Source of the DNA: Acinetobacter sp. Marseille-Q1618
GTDB taxonomy: Bacteria > Pseudomonadota > Gammaproteobacteria > Pseudomonadales > Moraxellaceae
Assembly (NCBI RefSeq): GCF_902809855.1
Contig: NZ_CADDWJ010000002.1
Coordinates: 1,178,001-1,242,000 of the forward strand
Reading direction: 5' to 3'
DNA length: 64,000 bases
Shown here: in pieces, positions 15,418 to 24,506 of the stretch
How positions within the stretch are numbered: the first letter of the stretch is position 1
Layout of the letters: every line of letters begins with the position of its first letter
The notes under the pieces: model-generated
The model's database searches: none
What the model saw: only the letters and a program-made list of their open reading frames with translations
What the model was told of the DNA's origin: nothing
Made by a program: the position numbers and the translations under genes

Positions 15418-17457
15418 TTAAGCGTTTTTAGAGGCATTCGTCCAACCTTGATGACGCAACAAAGCATCAATTTTAGGCTCACGTCCTCGGAAATTGATAA
15501 AAGCATCTAAAGCCGTATCTTTACCACCGACTGCTAAGATGGCTTTGCGGAACTCTTGACCTGTTTGCGTATTAAAAACACCTTCATTTTCAAAGCGATC
15601 AAAAGCATCGCTAGCAAGAACTTCTGCCCATTTATAAGAATAATACCCTGCGGCATAGCCCCCTGCAAAAATATGACTAAAGCTATTTTGAAAACGGTTG
15701 GTTGCTGTGGTTGGGGCAACTGCAAATTTTTCGCGAATATCATCCAAAGTCGCTTGGATTTGTTCTGCATTTAAAGTAGGTGTGAGTTTGTGAATGGTTA
15801 GATCAAATAGGGCGAACTCGATTTGACGTAAAGTTTGCATGCCAGATTGGAAGAAACGAGCATCCAATAAGGCTTTTAATAAGTCTTCTGGTAAAGTCGC
15901 TTTGCTTTCGATATGTTCAGACAGTAAGTCGAGGCTGTCTTTGTCCCAAGTCCAAAACTCCATAAACTGACTTGGTAACTCTACAGCGTCCCACGCCACG
16001 CCATGTGTACCTGCCACGGCAATATTATCCACTTCGGTTAACATATGGTGTAGCCCATGTCCAAACTCATGGAACAATGTGTTCACTTCGTCATGGGTGA
16101 GTAGTGCAGGTTGATCACCAACAGGTGGGGTGAAATTTCCAACCATATAGCAAATCGGCTTTTGTAAACCATTTTCCGTTTGCATACGAGAGCGGAAACC
16201 ACTCATCCATGCGCCACCACGTTTGCCACTACGTGCATACAGGTCGAAATAAAAACCACCGATGACTGAACCTTGATCTTCTAGCTCATAATAATGGGCA
16301 TCGGGATGCCAAACGGGTGCTTCACGTTCTACGACATTGATGCCATACAAACGATTGACAACATTAAATAAACCTTGAATCACTTTAGCTGCAGGGAAGT
16401 AGGGCTTTAAATCTTCTTGAGATAAGTTGAACTGTTGAACTTTTAATTTTTCAGAATAAAAAGTCGTGTCCCAAGCTTGTAATTCGGTAATGCCATCTTG
16501 TGTTGCAATGGCTTTAAGTTCGACAATTTCTTTTTCAGCAGGCACACGTGCATGCTCGGCAAGATCAACTAAGAACTGATTGACAGTTTCAACATCAGGC
16601 GCCATTTTTGAAGCAAGAGAATATTCTGCATAGTTATCAAAACCTAAAAGTTTCGCCATTTCTTGACGCAGACTTAAAATTTCAACCATGATAGGTGCAT
16701 TGTCATATTGTGGATCAGCAGCTAAATCTGATGCACGTGTGGTATAGGCTTTATAAAGCTGTTCACGTAAATCACGATCTTCTGCATAGGTCATGATCGC
16801 CAAATAAGACGGAATATCTAGAGTTGCAACCGCTTGATCGAGTTCACGTTGTTGACCATATTGCTTTAACAGTTCGATACTGCTTTGTGGCAAACCTTTA
16901 AGTTGTTCATCATTTAAAGGCAAGAAAAATGCTTGAGTTGAATCTAAAACATGATTAGAAAAATCTGAGGAGAGTTGTGACAAACGTGCAGAAATTTCTG
17001 CATAGCGTTTTTTGGCTTCGCCCTCTAAAGCTACGCCTGACAGTTTAAAATCTCGTAAAGCAAGTTTAATTGCACTTTGTTGTGCTGCTGGGAGATTATT
17101 GAAAATCGCATTGTCATAAACATGCTGATAACTTTGATAGAGTGGAACATGTTGACCCAATTGAGTGTAATATTCACTTAGACTCGGTAGAAGTGCTTGA
17201 TAGACTTCACGTGTTTCTGTGTTATTCATCACTGCATTTAGATGGGATAACACGCCCCATGATTCATTCATGTTGTTTTCAAGGGTGTCAATTTTTTCTA
17301 AAATATTAAGTTGCTGTTGTAATGTTTCTGGAACACTAGAAAGTTCATTTAAAAAACGCTGCCCATCCTGAATAGAAGCTTCAATATCTTGATTGAGTTG
17401 CGCTAAAGTGATTTTGTCAAATTGAGGTACAGGCAAAGTCGCCTTTTCTAATGTCAT
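15418..17457 (-). CDS. prlC: Oligopeptidase A
   Basis: Cytosolic M3-family zinc metallopeptidase that degrades short peptides, including cleaved signal peptides. The 679 residues match E. coli PrlC (about 680). The HEFGH zinc motif is at residues 463-467 with supporting text NTLFHEFGHGLHHML. Downstream are ELPSQFMEFW, which carries the third zinc ligand Glu (VELPSQ), and the FAGGYAAGYYSYKWAEVLASDAF substrate-binding segment. It is the promoter-proximal gene of a three-gene minus-strand unit. Confidence 0.96.
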   Translation of the reverse strand: MTLEKATLPVPQFDKITLAQLNQDIEASIQDGQRFLNELSSVPETLQQQLNILEKIDTLENNMNESWGVLSHLNAVMNNTETREVYQALLPSLSEYYTQLGQHVPLYQSYQHVYDNAIFNNLPAAQQSAIKLALRDFKLSGVALEGEAKKRYAEISARLSQLSSDFSNHVLDSTQAFFLPLNDEQLKGLPQSSIELLKQYGQQRELDQAVATLDIPSYLAIMTYAEDRDLREQLYKAYTTRASDLAADPQYDNAPIMVEILSLRQEMAKLLGFDNYAEYSLASKMAPDVETVNQFLVDLAEHARVPAEKEIVELKAIATQDGITELQAWDTTFYSEKLKVQQFNLSQEDLKPYFPAAKVIQGLFNVVNRLYGINVVEREAPVWHPDAHYYELEDQGSVIGGFYFDLYARSGKRGGAWMSGFRSRMQTENGLQKPICYMVGNFTPPVGDQPALLTHDEVNTLFHEFGHGLHHMLTEVDNIAVAGTHGVAWDAVELPSQFMEFWTWDKDSLDLLSEHIESKATLPEDLLKALLDARFFQSGMQTLRQIEFALFDLTIHKLTPTLNAEQIQATLDDIREKFAVAPTTATNRFQNSFSHIFAGGYAAGYYSYKWAEVLASDAFDRFENEGVFNTQTGQEFRKAILAVGGKDTALDAFINFRGREPKIDALLRHQGWTNASKNA

Positions 17458-17543
17458 GTCTTTATGCCAAATATGTTTCGTTATGATTAGATGTAGGGCT
17501 TTTAAGGTGGGAAATCAAGCGTTGGCAATAAATTTAAACTTTC

Positions 17544-18164
17544 TTATTGGATTTTTCCTGTTTTAAGGTTGTATTCAAATGCAACAGAATAAGCCCCTGC
17601 GTCAAAGCTGATCCCTAAAATATTTTTTTTGAGATAAAAGCTGTCTGCATTTTTTAAGTGAATGAAATTTTGATCTTCCGCATAATATTTAAATAAGTAT
17701 TGCATATCTATGCTTTCACATAGTTCAGGTTTATGAATGATTAAATCATTTATACAAGGGCGGATTTGCTCAGCAATTCGTGCTGTGATCATTTTTTCTG
17801 AGAGTTGGTATTTTTTCAGTATTTGTTTAAGGGTTGATAATTTTTTAGTTTTCAGATCGACCACAAAGTATTTTTCACGATAATAACTTCGACCTCCTTC
17901 AATTTCTAAATGAGTATGAATACTCAAATAATTTTGATTTTGATAAATTTTTTCAGAGCTAAAATTAATTGGAGTATCCTCATCAGCCAATAACTGTTGT
18001 TTAATTTGTTGATTGACTTGATCAAAGTCTTTGCCTTGAATATAGGGGATATTACCTGAAAATAAATTGTATTTTGTTGGTATAGAATGAGTTTGATAAA
18101 TGATAGTTTCAGCATGGCTGAAAGGAATATATAATGAAAATATAATTATGCTGGTTTTGGTCAT
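17544..18164 (-). CDS. Secreted protein of unknown function
   Basis: A 206-residue protein with a short signal peptide ending near HAET (residue 18). The mature part contains SYYREKYFVVDLKTKKLSTLKQIL and FDAGAYSVAFEYNLKTGKI. This two-part pattern, a strand-rich domain with a final gut-like strand pair, resembles DUF3298/RsiV-type periplasmic domains, but I cannot confirm that. Two Cys (in RPCIND and LCES) may form a disulfide. It sits alone between prlC and rnr on the same strand, with a hairpin separating it from rnr. Confidence 0.65.
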   Translation of the reverse strand: MTKTSIIIFSLYIPFSHAETIIYQTHSIPTKYNLFSGNIPYIQGKDFDQVNQQIKQQLLADEDTPINFSSEKIYQNQNYLSIHTHLEIEGGRSYYREKYFVVDLKTKKLSTLKQILKKYQLSEKMITARIAEQIRPCINDLIIHKPELCESIDMQYLFKYYAEDQNFIHLKNADSFYLKKNILGISFDAGAYSVAFEYNLKTGKIQ

Positions 18165-18200
18165 ATTTTCTCTTCTTGTATTCTTATGAGCTTAAATCCA

Positions 18201-18222
18201 TAAGAGCGCCGAAGCGCCCTTA
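18201..18222 (-). terminator. Hairpin after rnr
   Basis: On the minus strand, AAGGGCGC-TTCG-GCGCTCTT forms a GC-rich stem with one wobble pair and a stable loop, 13 bases beyond the rnr stop. The downstream T content is poor, so termination may be partial and read into the next gene. Confidence 0.6.
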
Positions 18223-18234
18223 TTTTATATCTAA

Positions 18235-20679
18235 TTATTCACTTTTAGTCTTAGCATTCGACTTTTTCTTTTTCGCTTTTTTCTTCACTTTATCCTTAGT
18301 CTTCGTTTCAGACTTCGTTGCAGTGTTTTTAGCAGGCTTTTTGCTGTAAGAGCTAGGCTTGCCTTTGGGCTTTTTCTTTCGAATGGGACGTTCTCCATCA
18401 TCACTCAAATTTGAACCATTTGAGTCAGATTTTGTTTTTGCAGAACGGTCAGAAAAAACTTCTTCCTTTGCCACAGGCTTGGCAACACGTGGCGCACGAC
18501 TACGAATCACACGCCCTGCATGAGAAAGTTGCTGTAATAATTCAAAGTCGATTTTACGTTCTTCAAGGTTTACCCCAGCAACTTTAATTTTAACCTCATC
18601 ACCTAAACCAAAAACTTGCCCGCGATTTTGCCCAACCAGCGTTTGACTTGCTTGATCGAAGATAAAGAAATCATCACCGAGTTGGCTGACATGCACCATG
18701 CCATCGACATACAAATCTTTCAGTGTCACGAATAAGCCAAACTCAGCCGTTGCACTGATCACGCCGACAAATTCTTCACCTAAATGTTGCTGCATATAGT
18801 GACATTTCAGCCATGAAGTGACAGAACGAGAAGCTTCATCTGCACGGCGTTCTGTACCTGAGAAATGTTCGCCCGCATCATCTAATGCCGCACCTGAAAG
18901 CGGATATTTCTTGGTGCTTAAACTGGCTTTAATCGCACGATGTAACAACAAATCAGGATAACGGCGAATCGGTGAAGTAAAGTGTGTATAGGCTTCATAT
19001 GCCAAACCGTAGTGACCGACATTTTTTGCGCCATAATATGCCTGCATCATTGAGCGTAATAACACAGCGTGAATACTTGGTGCATCAATACGGTCTTTGG
19101 TTGCTTCAATCACCTTTTGATAATCGGCTTGTGTCGGCTGATCAGGGAAAGGTAAACCGAGTAATTTTACAAAATCTTTGACTTTTTGAATGCGTGAAAA
19201 CTCTGGTGCTTCGTGCACACGGTACAGCATAGGAATATCATTTTTTAAACAATATTCTGCGGCTGCTACGTTTGCAAGCAACATACATTCTTCAATCAGT
19301 TTATGCGCATCATTACGTGTACGAGGTAAAATTTCATTAATGCCGCCTAACTCATCAAAAGTCATATAGGTTTCGACAGTTTCAAACTCCATCGCATGGC
19401 GCTCGGCACGTAAGCCTTTGAGGACTTGATAAAGTTGGAATAGGGTATTTAAGGATTTACGAACATCACGATTTTCAGGAACGGCTGCGCTATTGCCTTC
19501 AAAGTATTCAGCAACTTGCGTATAGGTTAAACGGGCTTGTGAGTGCATCACTGAAGGATAGAACTCAAACTTAGTCACTCGTCCTGCACGGCTAAGATTC
19601 AAATCACAGACCATACACAAACGGTCAACATCAGGATTGAGAGAACATAAGCCATTTGACAATGCTTCAGGCAACATTGGCAAAACAAAATGTGGGAAAT
19701 ACACCGATGTTCCACGCTCTTGTGCTTCATCGTCCAATGGTTTTCCGATACGCACATAATGACTCACATCGGCAATCGCTACTACGACACGATAACCGCC
19801 ACCCGGACGTTTCTCAGCATAAACTGCATCATCAAAGTCACGGGCATCTTCACCATCAATGGTAACGAGCGGTAAATCACGCAAATCAATTCGACCTTCA
19901 CGATCTTTTTCGGAAGGTTCTTTAAAACTTTCTGCTTCTTGAACGACTTCCTCTGGGAATTCATAAGGCAGACCATATTCCAAAATGGTTTGTGGAATAA
20001 TAATCTCAGTGTCTGCTTTGTCTGCCATCGATTGAATCACATGCCCAGTGGCAAATTCATCACGGGTTGGATAATCATCAATTTCGACACGGATAGAGTC
20101 ACCGACTTTGGCTTTGGCATGCTCAATCAATTCTTTTTCTAAAGTAATCGGTTGATGTGCATTCGGATTGGCTGGTTGAATGAAATATTCATCTTCAAAC
20201 TCAGCGACTTTACCAATCAACTGTTTCACTCGGCGCTGAGTAACTTCAGTGATATAGCCCCAAGCTTTACCTTTACGGTCAACAGAAGTTTGCTGCACTT
20301 TGACACGGTCGCCATGAAAGACTTGGCGTAACTCACGTTCAGGCAATAAAAATTCTTCTTTTTTGCCATCAATATTGGCAACGCCTAGACCTTTTGAGTT
20401 GATATAAACAGTTGCATCTAATATTGGTTGATCTGCCATGAACTGATATTTAAAGCCATCTTTCATCAATTGACCATCGCGCACCATAGCACTTAGCCGA
20501 TGGCTCAGGGCATCAATACTTTTCTGATCAGCAATTGCAAAGAAATCTACTAAGTCAGCATGTGATTGTGGTTCTTGCTTTTGCTCAATTGTTTCAAGAA
20601 TAAGGGTACGACTTGGGATAGGATTGTCGTAACGTTCGGCTTCAGCTTTAGCTTCAGGATCGACCCAATTTTTCATCAT
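18235..20679 (-). CDS. rnr: Ribonuclease R
   Basis: Processive 3'-5' exoribonuclease (RNB family) that degrades structured RNA and helps rRNA and tmRNA quality control. The 814 residues show N-terminal winged-helix and cold-shock regions, the RNB catalytic block with clustered Asp (VTIDGEDARDFDDAVYAEK), and the YTHFTSPIRRYPDLLLHRAI motif. An S1 domain follows at about 640-725, then a Lys/Ser-rich tail of about 80 residues that aids unwinding of structured substrates in E. coli RNase R. The frame opens with two consecutive ATG codons; either may be used. Confidence 0.96.
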   Translation of the reverse strand: MMKNWVDPEAKAEAERYDNPIPSRTLILETIEQKQEPQSHADLVDFFAIADQKSIDALSHRLSAMVRDGQLMKDGFKYQFMADQPILDATVYINSKGLGVANIDGKKEEFLLPERELRQVFHGDRVKVQQTSVDRKGKAWGYITEVTQRRVKQLIGKVAEFEDEYFIQPANPNAHQPITLEKELIEHAKAKVGDSIRVEIDDYPTRDEFATGHVIQSMADKADTEIIIPQTILEYGLPYEFPEEVVQEAESFKEPSEKDREGRIDLRDLPLVTIDGEDARDFDDAVYAEKRPGGGYRVVVAIADVSHYVRIGKPLDDEAQERGTSVYFPHFVLPMLPEALSNGLCSLNPDVDRLCMVCDLNLSRAGRVTKFEFYPSVMHSQARLTYTQVAEYFEGNSAAVPENRDVRKSLNTLFQLYQVLKGLRAERHAMEFETVETYMTFDELGGINEILPRTRNDAHKLIEECMLLANVAAAEYCLKNDIPMLYRVHEAPEFSRIQKVKDFVKLLGLPFPDQPTQADYQKVIEATKDRIDAPSIHAVLLRSMMQAYYGAKNVGHYGLAYEAYTHFTSPIRRYPDLLLHRAIKASLSTKKYPLSGAALDDAGEHFSGTERRADEASRSVTSWLKCHYMQQHLGEEFVGVISATAEFGLFVTLKDLYVDGMVHVSQLGDDFFIFDQASQTLVGQNRGQVFGLGDEVKIKVAGVNLEERKIDFELLQQLSHAGRVIRSRAPRVAKPVAKEEVFSDRSAKTKSDSNGSNLSDDGERPIRKKKPKGKPSSYSKKPAKNTATKSETKTKDKVKKKAKKKKSNAKTKSE

Positions 20680-20901
20680 GTATTTGGTTTCTTGTCAGAA
20701 GATAAGATTAGCATAAGTCATACAGGCAAAGACTGCACGTAAATGATTGCAAGAATCTATTTAAAATTTAAATTTTTGTGGATTTTCTTCAATTTTCATT
20801 GAATTAGAGTAGTTTGTAGTATGAAAAAAGCACAAATTCATAAAAATTGTTTAAAAAATATGTAATCAAGCAAAAAAATAGTATTTTTTTTAAATCATCC
20901 C

Positions 20902-20930
20902 TTGCTGAATTAGCTTTTAGTTTGTATTAT
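20902..20930 (+). promoter_or_regulatory. Promoter of the tRNA-Ser/tRNA-Arg transcript
   Basis: TTGCTG (20902-20907) and TATTAT (20925-20930) with a 17-bp spacer, ending 13 bases before tRNA-Ser. A GC-rich discriminator (GGCGGC) follows, as in stringently controlled stable-RNA promoters. Confidence 0.7.
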
Positions 20931-20943
20931 GGCGGCTCGTTAC

Positions 20944-21033
20944 GGTGAGATGGGTGAGTGGCTGAAACCACATCCCTGCTAAGGATGCATACGGGCAACT
21001 GTATCGAGGGTTCGAATCCCTCTCTCACCGCCA
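20944..21033 (+). tRNA. tRNA-Ser(GCU)
   Basis: A 90-nt tRNA with acceptor stem GGTGAGA/TCTCACC, discriminator G and encoded CCA. The anticodon GCT is at 20978-20980, and a long variable arm typical of serine tRNA and a GTTCGAATC T-loop are present. It reads AGC/AGU codons. It heads a cluster with tRNA-Arg genes. Confidence 0.97.
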
Positions 21034-21047
21034 CGTTTTTTAATGAT

Positions 21048-21124
21048 GCGCTCATAGCTCAGCTGGATAGAGCACTTGGCTACGAACTAAGGGGTCGGGA
21101 GTTCGAATCTCTCTGAGCGCACCA
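21048..21124 (+). tRNA. tRNA-Arg(ACG), copy 1
   Basis: A 77-nt tRNA with acceptor GCGCTCA/TGAGCGC, encoded CCA and anticodon ACG at 21082-21084; A34 is normally edited to inosine by TadA. It is identical base for base to the copies at 21181 and 25517. It lies 14 nt after tRNA-Ser and is surely in the same transcript. Confidence 0.97.
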
Positions 21125-21180
21125 CATTTAAAGAACCACTGGAAGTTAACGACGTCGTGATACGACATCTACTAAGTAAT

Positions 21181-21257
21181 GCGCTCATAGCTCAGCTGGA
21201 TAGAGCACTTGGCTACGAACTAAGGGGTCGGGAGTTCGAATCTCTCTGAGCGCACCA
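21181..21257 (+). tRNA. tRNA-Arg(ACG), copy 2
   Basis: Identical to copy 1 over all 77 nt, 56 nt downstream of it. It is followed by an intrinsic terminator. It forms the left flank of the ABC-transporter block, whose right flank is a third identical copy. Confidence 0.97.
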
Positions 21258-21283
21258 ACTTAAGCATCTTTGGATGGTAAATT

Positions 21284-21307
21284 AATCGCACATGTTGCGA
21301 TTTTTTT
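21284..21307 (+). terminator. Terminator of the first tRNA cluster
   Basis: AATCGCA (21284-21290) pairs with TGCGATT (21296-21302) around a 5-base loop and runs into further T residues. Confidence 0.8.
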
Positions 21308-21508
21308 GTGCTTGTATGTTGAAAAGTTTTATCGAAATAGATCATTTCCTATTTAAAGGAGATATGAACTATAAAAATGGCTATTCATTTTTTAGAAAAG
21401 TTTATCTAATAACAATATTTCTTTAGAAAAAATAACCACTGTAAGATTGTTCAAAATCACTTTTTCTGCTTTACAACAAAGCATAACAAAAATATTTGGA
21501 CGATTTCT

Positions 21509-22168
21509 TTGAACTGGCAATATATCTATAGTGTGATGCCACAGTTTGTTTCTGCGACTTTGACGACACTCAAAATTTCAATCATCAGCATTATTCTTGC
21601 AATATTAGTCGGGCTGATTTGCAGTATTTTGATTACTTACCATGTCAAAGTTTTTGACAAAATCGCCAAAATTTATATTGAACTATCACGTAATACACCA
21701 TTACTTATTCAGCTATTTTTTCTTTATTACGGCTTACCTAAACTCGGCATCAAAATTGATGGCTTTACTTGTGGCGTTATTGGCTTAACTTTCTTGGGTG
21801 GAAGTTATATGGCAGAAGCCTTTCGTGCAGGTTTGCAAGCGGTTGCGAAAGGACAAATTGATTCAGGTGAAAGTATAGGATTGAGTCCAATACAAGTTTT
21901 TCAATATGTCATTTTTCCACAAGCATTGGCTGTTTCAGTACCTGCAATAGGTGCGAATTGTTTATTTCTCATTAAAGAAAGTTCTGTGGTCAGTGCGATC
22001 GCTGTGGTCGAGTTGCTATTTGTGACAAAAGATTTAATCGGAATGGATTATAAAACTACAGAAGCATTGTTTTTATTGGTCATTTCCTATCTGATCATTT
22101 TACTTCCAGTTTCGATGCTTACCAGTTACTTAGAATATCGTAGCCGAAAGGTGAGCCATGGAATTTAA
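21509..22168 (+). CDS. Polar amino-acid ABC transporter permease (first)
   Basis: A 219-residue inner-membrane permease of the His/Gln/Glu transporter type with about five helices. Family marks are SATLTTLKISIISIILAIL, SRNTPLLIQLFFLYYGLP and the EAA-like loop (AVAKGQIDSGESIGLSPIQVFQYVIFPQAL). The only upstream start in frame is TTG at 21509 with a GGA 9 nt upstream; no ATG is available before the conserved region, so the start is uncertain. The stop overlaps the second permease start by 11 nt. Together with the second permease, ATPase and two binding lipoproteins it forms a complete importer. Confidence 0.88.
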   Translation: MNWQYIYSVMPQFVSATLTTLKISIISIILAILVGLICSILITYHVKVFDKIAKIYIELSRNTPLLIQLFFLYYGLPKLGIKIDGFTCGVIGLTFLGGSYMAEAFRAGLQAVAKGQIDSGESIGLSPIQVFQYVIFPQALAVSVPAIGANCLFLIKESSVVSAIAVVELLFVTKDLIGMDYKTTEALFLLVISYLIILLPVSMLTSYLEYRSRKVSHGI

Positions 22169-22823
22169 TTATTTATTTCAACCCGATCACCTTTATCGTT
22201 TATTACAGGGGCTATGGATTACTGCAAAAATTGCTTTTATTTCAGTATTTTTCTCCGCAATTTTCGGCACGATTTTTGGGGTTGTTATGACTTCAAAAAA
22301 CCTATTGATCAAAAGCATCTGTCGATTGTATCTAGAAACAATCCGAATCATTCCTATTTTGGTTCTGTTGTTCATTTTCTATTTTGGATTTGCAACGTGG
22401 TTTAATTGGCAACTTTCAGCAGTTTTAGTTTGTATCGTGGTTTTTGTTTTGTGGGGAACAGCCGAAATGGGTGATCTGGTGCGAGCAGCGATTACTTCAA
22501 TCGATCAGCATCAACGAGATTCAGCTTATGCATTGGGTTTAAATCCTGTACAGACTTTGATTTATGTGATTTTTCCGCAAAGCCTCAAACGTGTGACGCC
22601 TGGTGCGATTAATTTATTTACACGTATGGTCAAAACCAGTTCTTTGGCAGTGCTGATTGGGGTAGTAGAGGTTATTAAAGTTGGACAACAAATTATTGAA
22701 AATTCATTACTTATTGTTCCTAATGCGTCTTTATGGATTTACGGACTGATCTTTATTTTATATTTCATTATTTGTTATCCCTTGTCTCGTTTGGCAATCC
22801 ATTTAGAAAAGATTTGGGAGTAA
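22158..22823 (+). CDS. Polar amino-acid ABC transporter permease (second)
   Basis: A 221-residue permease paralogous to the preceding one. It has LLQGLWITAKIAFISVFFSAIFGTIFGV at the start, an IRIIPILVLLFIFYFG segment (the usual RxTPxL is replaced by RIIPIL), and the EAA-like loop ITSIDQHQRDSAYALGLNPVQTLIYVIFPQSL. It should pair with the first permease as a heterodimeric channel. The overlap with the gene before and 9-nt spacing to the ATPase show a translationally coupled operon. Confidence 0.9.
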   Translation: MEFNYLFQPDHLYRLLQGLWITAKIAFISVFFSAIFGTIFGVVMTSKNLLIKSICRLYLETIRIIPILVLLFIFYFGFATWFNWQLSAVLVCIVVFVLWGTAEMGDLVRAAITSIDQHQRDSAYALGLNPVQTLIYVIFPQSLKRVTPGAINLFTRMVKTSSLAVLIGVVEVIKVGQQIIENSLLIVPNASLWIYGLIFILYFIICYPLSRLAIHLEKIWE

Positions 22824-22832
22824 GGATTCACT

Positions 22833-23564
22833 ATGGCTTTGTTATCTATACAACATTTACAGAAATCATTTGCAGAAAGTCATATTTTACAGGGCATTGA
22901 TTTAGACGTAGAACAGGGTGAGGTCGTTGTGATTCTAGGCCCTTCTGGATGTGGGAAAAGTACTTTATTGCGCTGTATTAATGGCTTGGAGAAAATTCAG
23001 GCAGGAGTTATTCGGTTGAATGGCGCTGGGGTATTGGGACAAGATTTATCATGGGTGGAGGCTCGCCAGAAAATTGGAATGGTGTTTCAAAACTATGAAC
23101 TTTTTGGGCATATGAATGTGATTGATAATATTTTATTAGGTCCTTTAAAAGTTCAAAAACGTCATCGTGCTGAAGCTGAAAAGATTGCAGATGAACTGCT
23201 CAAAAGAGTGGGCTTGTATGAGCGCAAACTTGATTATCCACGTCAATTGTCAGGTGGGCAAAAGCAGCGAATTGCGATTGTTCGTTCATTGGTGATGCAA
23301 CCTAAAGTCATTCTTTTAGATGAAATTACTGCGGCTTTAGATCCAGAAATGGTGCGTGAAGTACTAGATGTGGTGCTCAAACTTGCACATGAAGGCATGA
23401 CGATGTTAATCGTTACACATGAAATGTCATTTGCACAAAAAGTCGCAGATCGCATTATTTTTATGGATAAAGGCAAGATCATTGAACAAGGTACTCCAGA
23501 ACAGTTTTTTAAATCTCCTCAAACAGAACGTGCCAAAGCATTTTTAAATATGCTGAATTATTGA
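22833..23564 (+). CDS. Polar amino-acid ABC transporter ATP-binding protein
   Basis: A 243-residue GlnQ/HisP-type ATPase. Walker A is [12 protein letters not shown], the Q-loop NYELF, the signature [15 protein letters not shown], Walker [15 protein letters not shown], and the H-loop His in VTHEM. Note DEITAALDP in place of the common DEPTSALDP, which occurs in a subset of the family. It powers the two permeases upstream. An AAGGA precedes the ATG by 7-8 nt. Confidence 0.94.
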   Translation: MALLSIQHLQKSFAESHILQGIDLDVEQGEVVVILGPSGCGKSTLLRCINGLEKIQAGVIRLNGAGVLGQDLSWVEARQKIGMVFQNYELFGHMNVIDNILLGPLKVQKRHRAEAEKIADELLKRVGLYERKLDYPRQLSGGQKQRIAIVRSLVMQPKVILLDEITAALDPEMVREVLDVVLKLAHEGMTMLIVTHEMSFAQKVADRIIFMDKGKIIEQGTPEQFFKSPQTERAKAFLNMLNY

Positions 23565-23591
23565 TTCTTAATGTAATAAAAATAGCGAGTA

Positions 23592-24482
23592 ATGATAAAT
23601 ATGGGTGTATATCGACAATCAATTCCAATTCTAACAGCAAGTATTTTTACAGTATTGTTACTGTCAGCATGTAGTCAAGGCAATAGCTCATTAACGAGTG
23701 AAACTGCAAATCAGCAGGATAAAGCTCATGAGAGTTCACTTGAGCAAATCAAGAAAAATGGTGTTCTACGTGTGGCTGTGTTTGCTGATAATCCACCATT
23801 TGGTTATATCGATAGTCAAGGTAATAATCAAGGCTTTGATATCGCATTGGCTAAACGTGTTAGTAAAGATTTACTTGGCGATGAGAATAAGATTGAGTTT
23901 ATTCCTACAGAAGCTGCGAATCGAGTCGAGTTTTTAAAATCAAATAAAGTTGATGTGGTTTTTGCCAGCTTTTCGGTGGCCCCTGAGCGTAAGGAGGTTG
24001 TTGATTTTGCACAGCCATATTTAAAAGCAGCGCTTGGGATTGTATCGCCTAAAGATAAATTAATTACTCATATTCAGCAACTTGAAGGTAAAACTTTGGT
24101 GGTGAATAAGGGCTCAAGTTCAGACAGTTACTTCAGTAAGAATTATCCAAAAATCAAATTATTAAAGTTTGAGCAAAATACAGATGCTTTTAATGCGCTC
24201 AAAGATGGTCGTGGAGATGCTATTTCACAAGACAGCACCTATGCCTTTGCTTGGACAGCACAAAATTCTGATTTTGGCGTTGGGATTGCCAAGATTGGTA
24301 ATGAAGATTTTATTGCACCTGCGGTAAAAAAGGGCAATACCGAACTTTTGAATTGGTTAAATACAGAAATTCGTAGTTTGCAGAAATCAGGTGAAATTCA
24401 AAATATTTACAATCGAACCTTAAAGCCTATTTATGGCAACAGTGTAGATTCAAAAGTTTTTTTAGATGTCACATCAAATTAA
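23592..24482 (+). CDS. CjaA-like amino-acid-binding lipoprotein, copy A
   Basis: A 296-residue family-3 solute-binding lipoprotein (lipobox LLSAC). The mature domain begins ESSLEQIKKNGVLRVAVFADNPPFGYIDSQG and contains TEAANRVEFLKSNKVDVVFASF and APERKEVVDFAQPYLKAALGIV. These strongly resemble CjaA of Campylobacter, which binds cysteine, so a cysteine or other polar amino-acid ligand is plausible. It is about 60 percent identical by eye to the next gene. It keeps GRGDA near residue 212, where the paralogue has GRGVA, a difference in the ligand-facing region of the family. Confidence 0.88.
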   Translation: MINMGVYRQSIPILTASIFTVLLLSACSQGNSSLTSETANQQDKAHESSLEQIKKNGVLRVAVFADNPPFGYIDSQGNNQGFDIALAKRVSKDLLGDENKIEFIPTEAANRVEFLKSNKVDVVFASFSVAPERKEVVDFAQPYLKAALGIVSPKDKLITHIQQLEGKTLVVNKGSSSDSYFSKNYPKIKLLKFEQNTDAFNALKDGRGDAISQDSTYAFAWTAQNSDFGVGIAKIGNEDFIAPAVKKGNTELLNWLNTEIRSLQKSGEIQNIYNRTLKPIYGNSVDSKVFLDVTSN

Positions 24483-24506
24483 TGATTAAAAGATGAGGAA
24501 AATAAA